Of a stretch of 41,676 bases of DNA, positions 41,578-41,676 are shown piece by piece. A program made the position numbers and the translations under genes. The DNA is from Planctomycetota bacterium (GTDB lineage Bacteria; Planctomycetota; Planctomycetia; Pirellulales; Pirellulaceae). The first letter of the stretch is position 1. Each line of letters begins with the position of its first letter. The notes below the pieces were generated by a model, which searched no databases, was not told the origin of the DNA, and was given only the letters and a program-made list of their open reading frames with translations. The stretch is from positions 1 through 41,676 of the forward strand of contig JAPLNM010000133.1 in NCBI GenBank assembly GCA_026692845.1. Direction: 5' to 3'.

Positions 41578-41676
41578 GGCCGACGGACTGGAAGTCCGTC
41601 GTACGCGCTGTACGACTTGGCCGACGGACTGGAAGTCCGTCGTACGCGCTGTACGACTTGGCCGACGGACTGGAAG
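41578..41676. repeat. 41-bp tandem array built on a palindromic core
   Basis: Two exact 41-bp units (41578-41618 and 41619-41659) and the first 17 bases of a third. Each contains the palindrome GACGGACT-GGA-AGTCCGTC (stem about 9-10 bp, loop 3) and a constant connector containing TACGCGCTGTACGA. The array continues beyond the window. Confidence 0.95.

Larger units (their letters stand above)
40801..41676. other. Gene-free region with hairpins, IS66 remnant and palindromic repeats
   Basis: No intact gene. Left part (40812-40950): four hairpins. Middle (41045-41140): short CACACCT-type repeats and a 21-bp tandem duplication. Right part: hairpins at 41198-41213 and 41257-41269, a decayed IS66 fragment (about 41297-41529) and a palindromic array from 41528 to the window end. 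Confidence 0.8.

Noticed and set aside
41528-41676. CRISPR array
   Set aside because: The spacing sequence between palindromes is identical in each unit and there are no cas genes; this is a tandem repeat, not a repeat-spacer array.

Overview
The window is bacterial and almost certainly from a planctomycete, probably Pirellulaceae. It carries a DUF1559 prepilin-like protein, a paired DUF1592-type planctomycete cytochrome c protein and DUF1552 protein, an outer-membrane barrel resembling the BBP7 family, an FG-GAP/ASPIC giant protein, a GxxExxY protein and palindromic dispersed repeats. Genus cannot be set from the sequence alone. Most of the window looks like chromosomal housekeeping. Only the two edges look like accessory DNA.

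Layout. 1-500: GxxExxY protein followed by a degenerate dispersed repeat. 511-3808 (minus): a compact cluster of an FAD-dependent desaturase-like enzyme, nusB, a tandem DUF3467 protein and maf. 3849-3938: tRNA-Leu(CAG). 4006-6364: an envelope cyclophilin-like protein, rsmD (plus) and a 7Fe ferredoxin (minus). 6646-14280 (plus): a region-2-only sigma-like protein, a site-2 protease, a small membrane protein, a 1270-residue FG-GAP/ASPIC protein and a fused cobA-hemD, closed by a strong bidirectional terminator. 14396-15615 (minus): small lipoprotein plus DUF1559 protein. 15918-18421: an ABC ATPase with a cyclic-nucleotide-binding domain, divergent from an HlyD-type adaptor. 18452-20684: a stand-alone haem-copper oxidase subunit III and a barrel protein. 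20847-25369 (plus): a three-gene TolQ/ExbB plus two ExbD-like operon. 25429-27769 (minus): nitroreductase and a helical-repeat protein. 27852-29207: DEAD-box helicase. 29321-36617 (minus): lysR-type regulator, gltB, gltD. 36790-40800 (plus): possible small membrane protein, DUF1592-type and DUF1552 proteins. 40801-41676: no intact gene; clustered hairpins, a decayed IS66 remnant and a 41-bp palindromic tandem array that runs off the end.

Functional themes. Nitrogen assimilation is represented by glutamate synthase with a LysR-type regulator immediately upstream. Tetrapyrrole synthesis is represented by cobA-hemD. Envelope biology is prominent: site-2 protease, HlyD/ABC, barrel, pilin-like protein and a TolQ-like machine.

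The two observations I rate highest are these. (1) The lysR-type gene has no ATG, GTG or TTG that yields a full DNA-binding domain, but has an ATT codon placed exactly behind a strong ribosome binding site. (2) The proton-channel operon encodes one TolQ-like channel and two different coiled-coil ExbD-like partners, only one of which keeps the membrane aspartate; I recognise no described system that matches it. All family assignments were made by eye from motifs; no database search was run.
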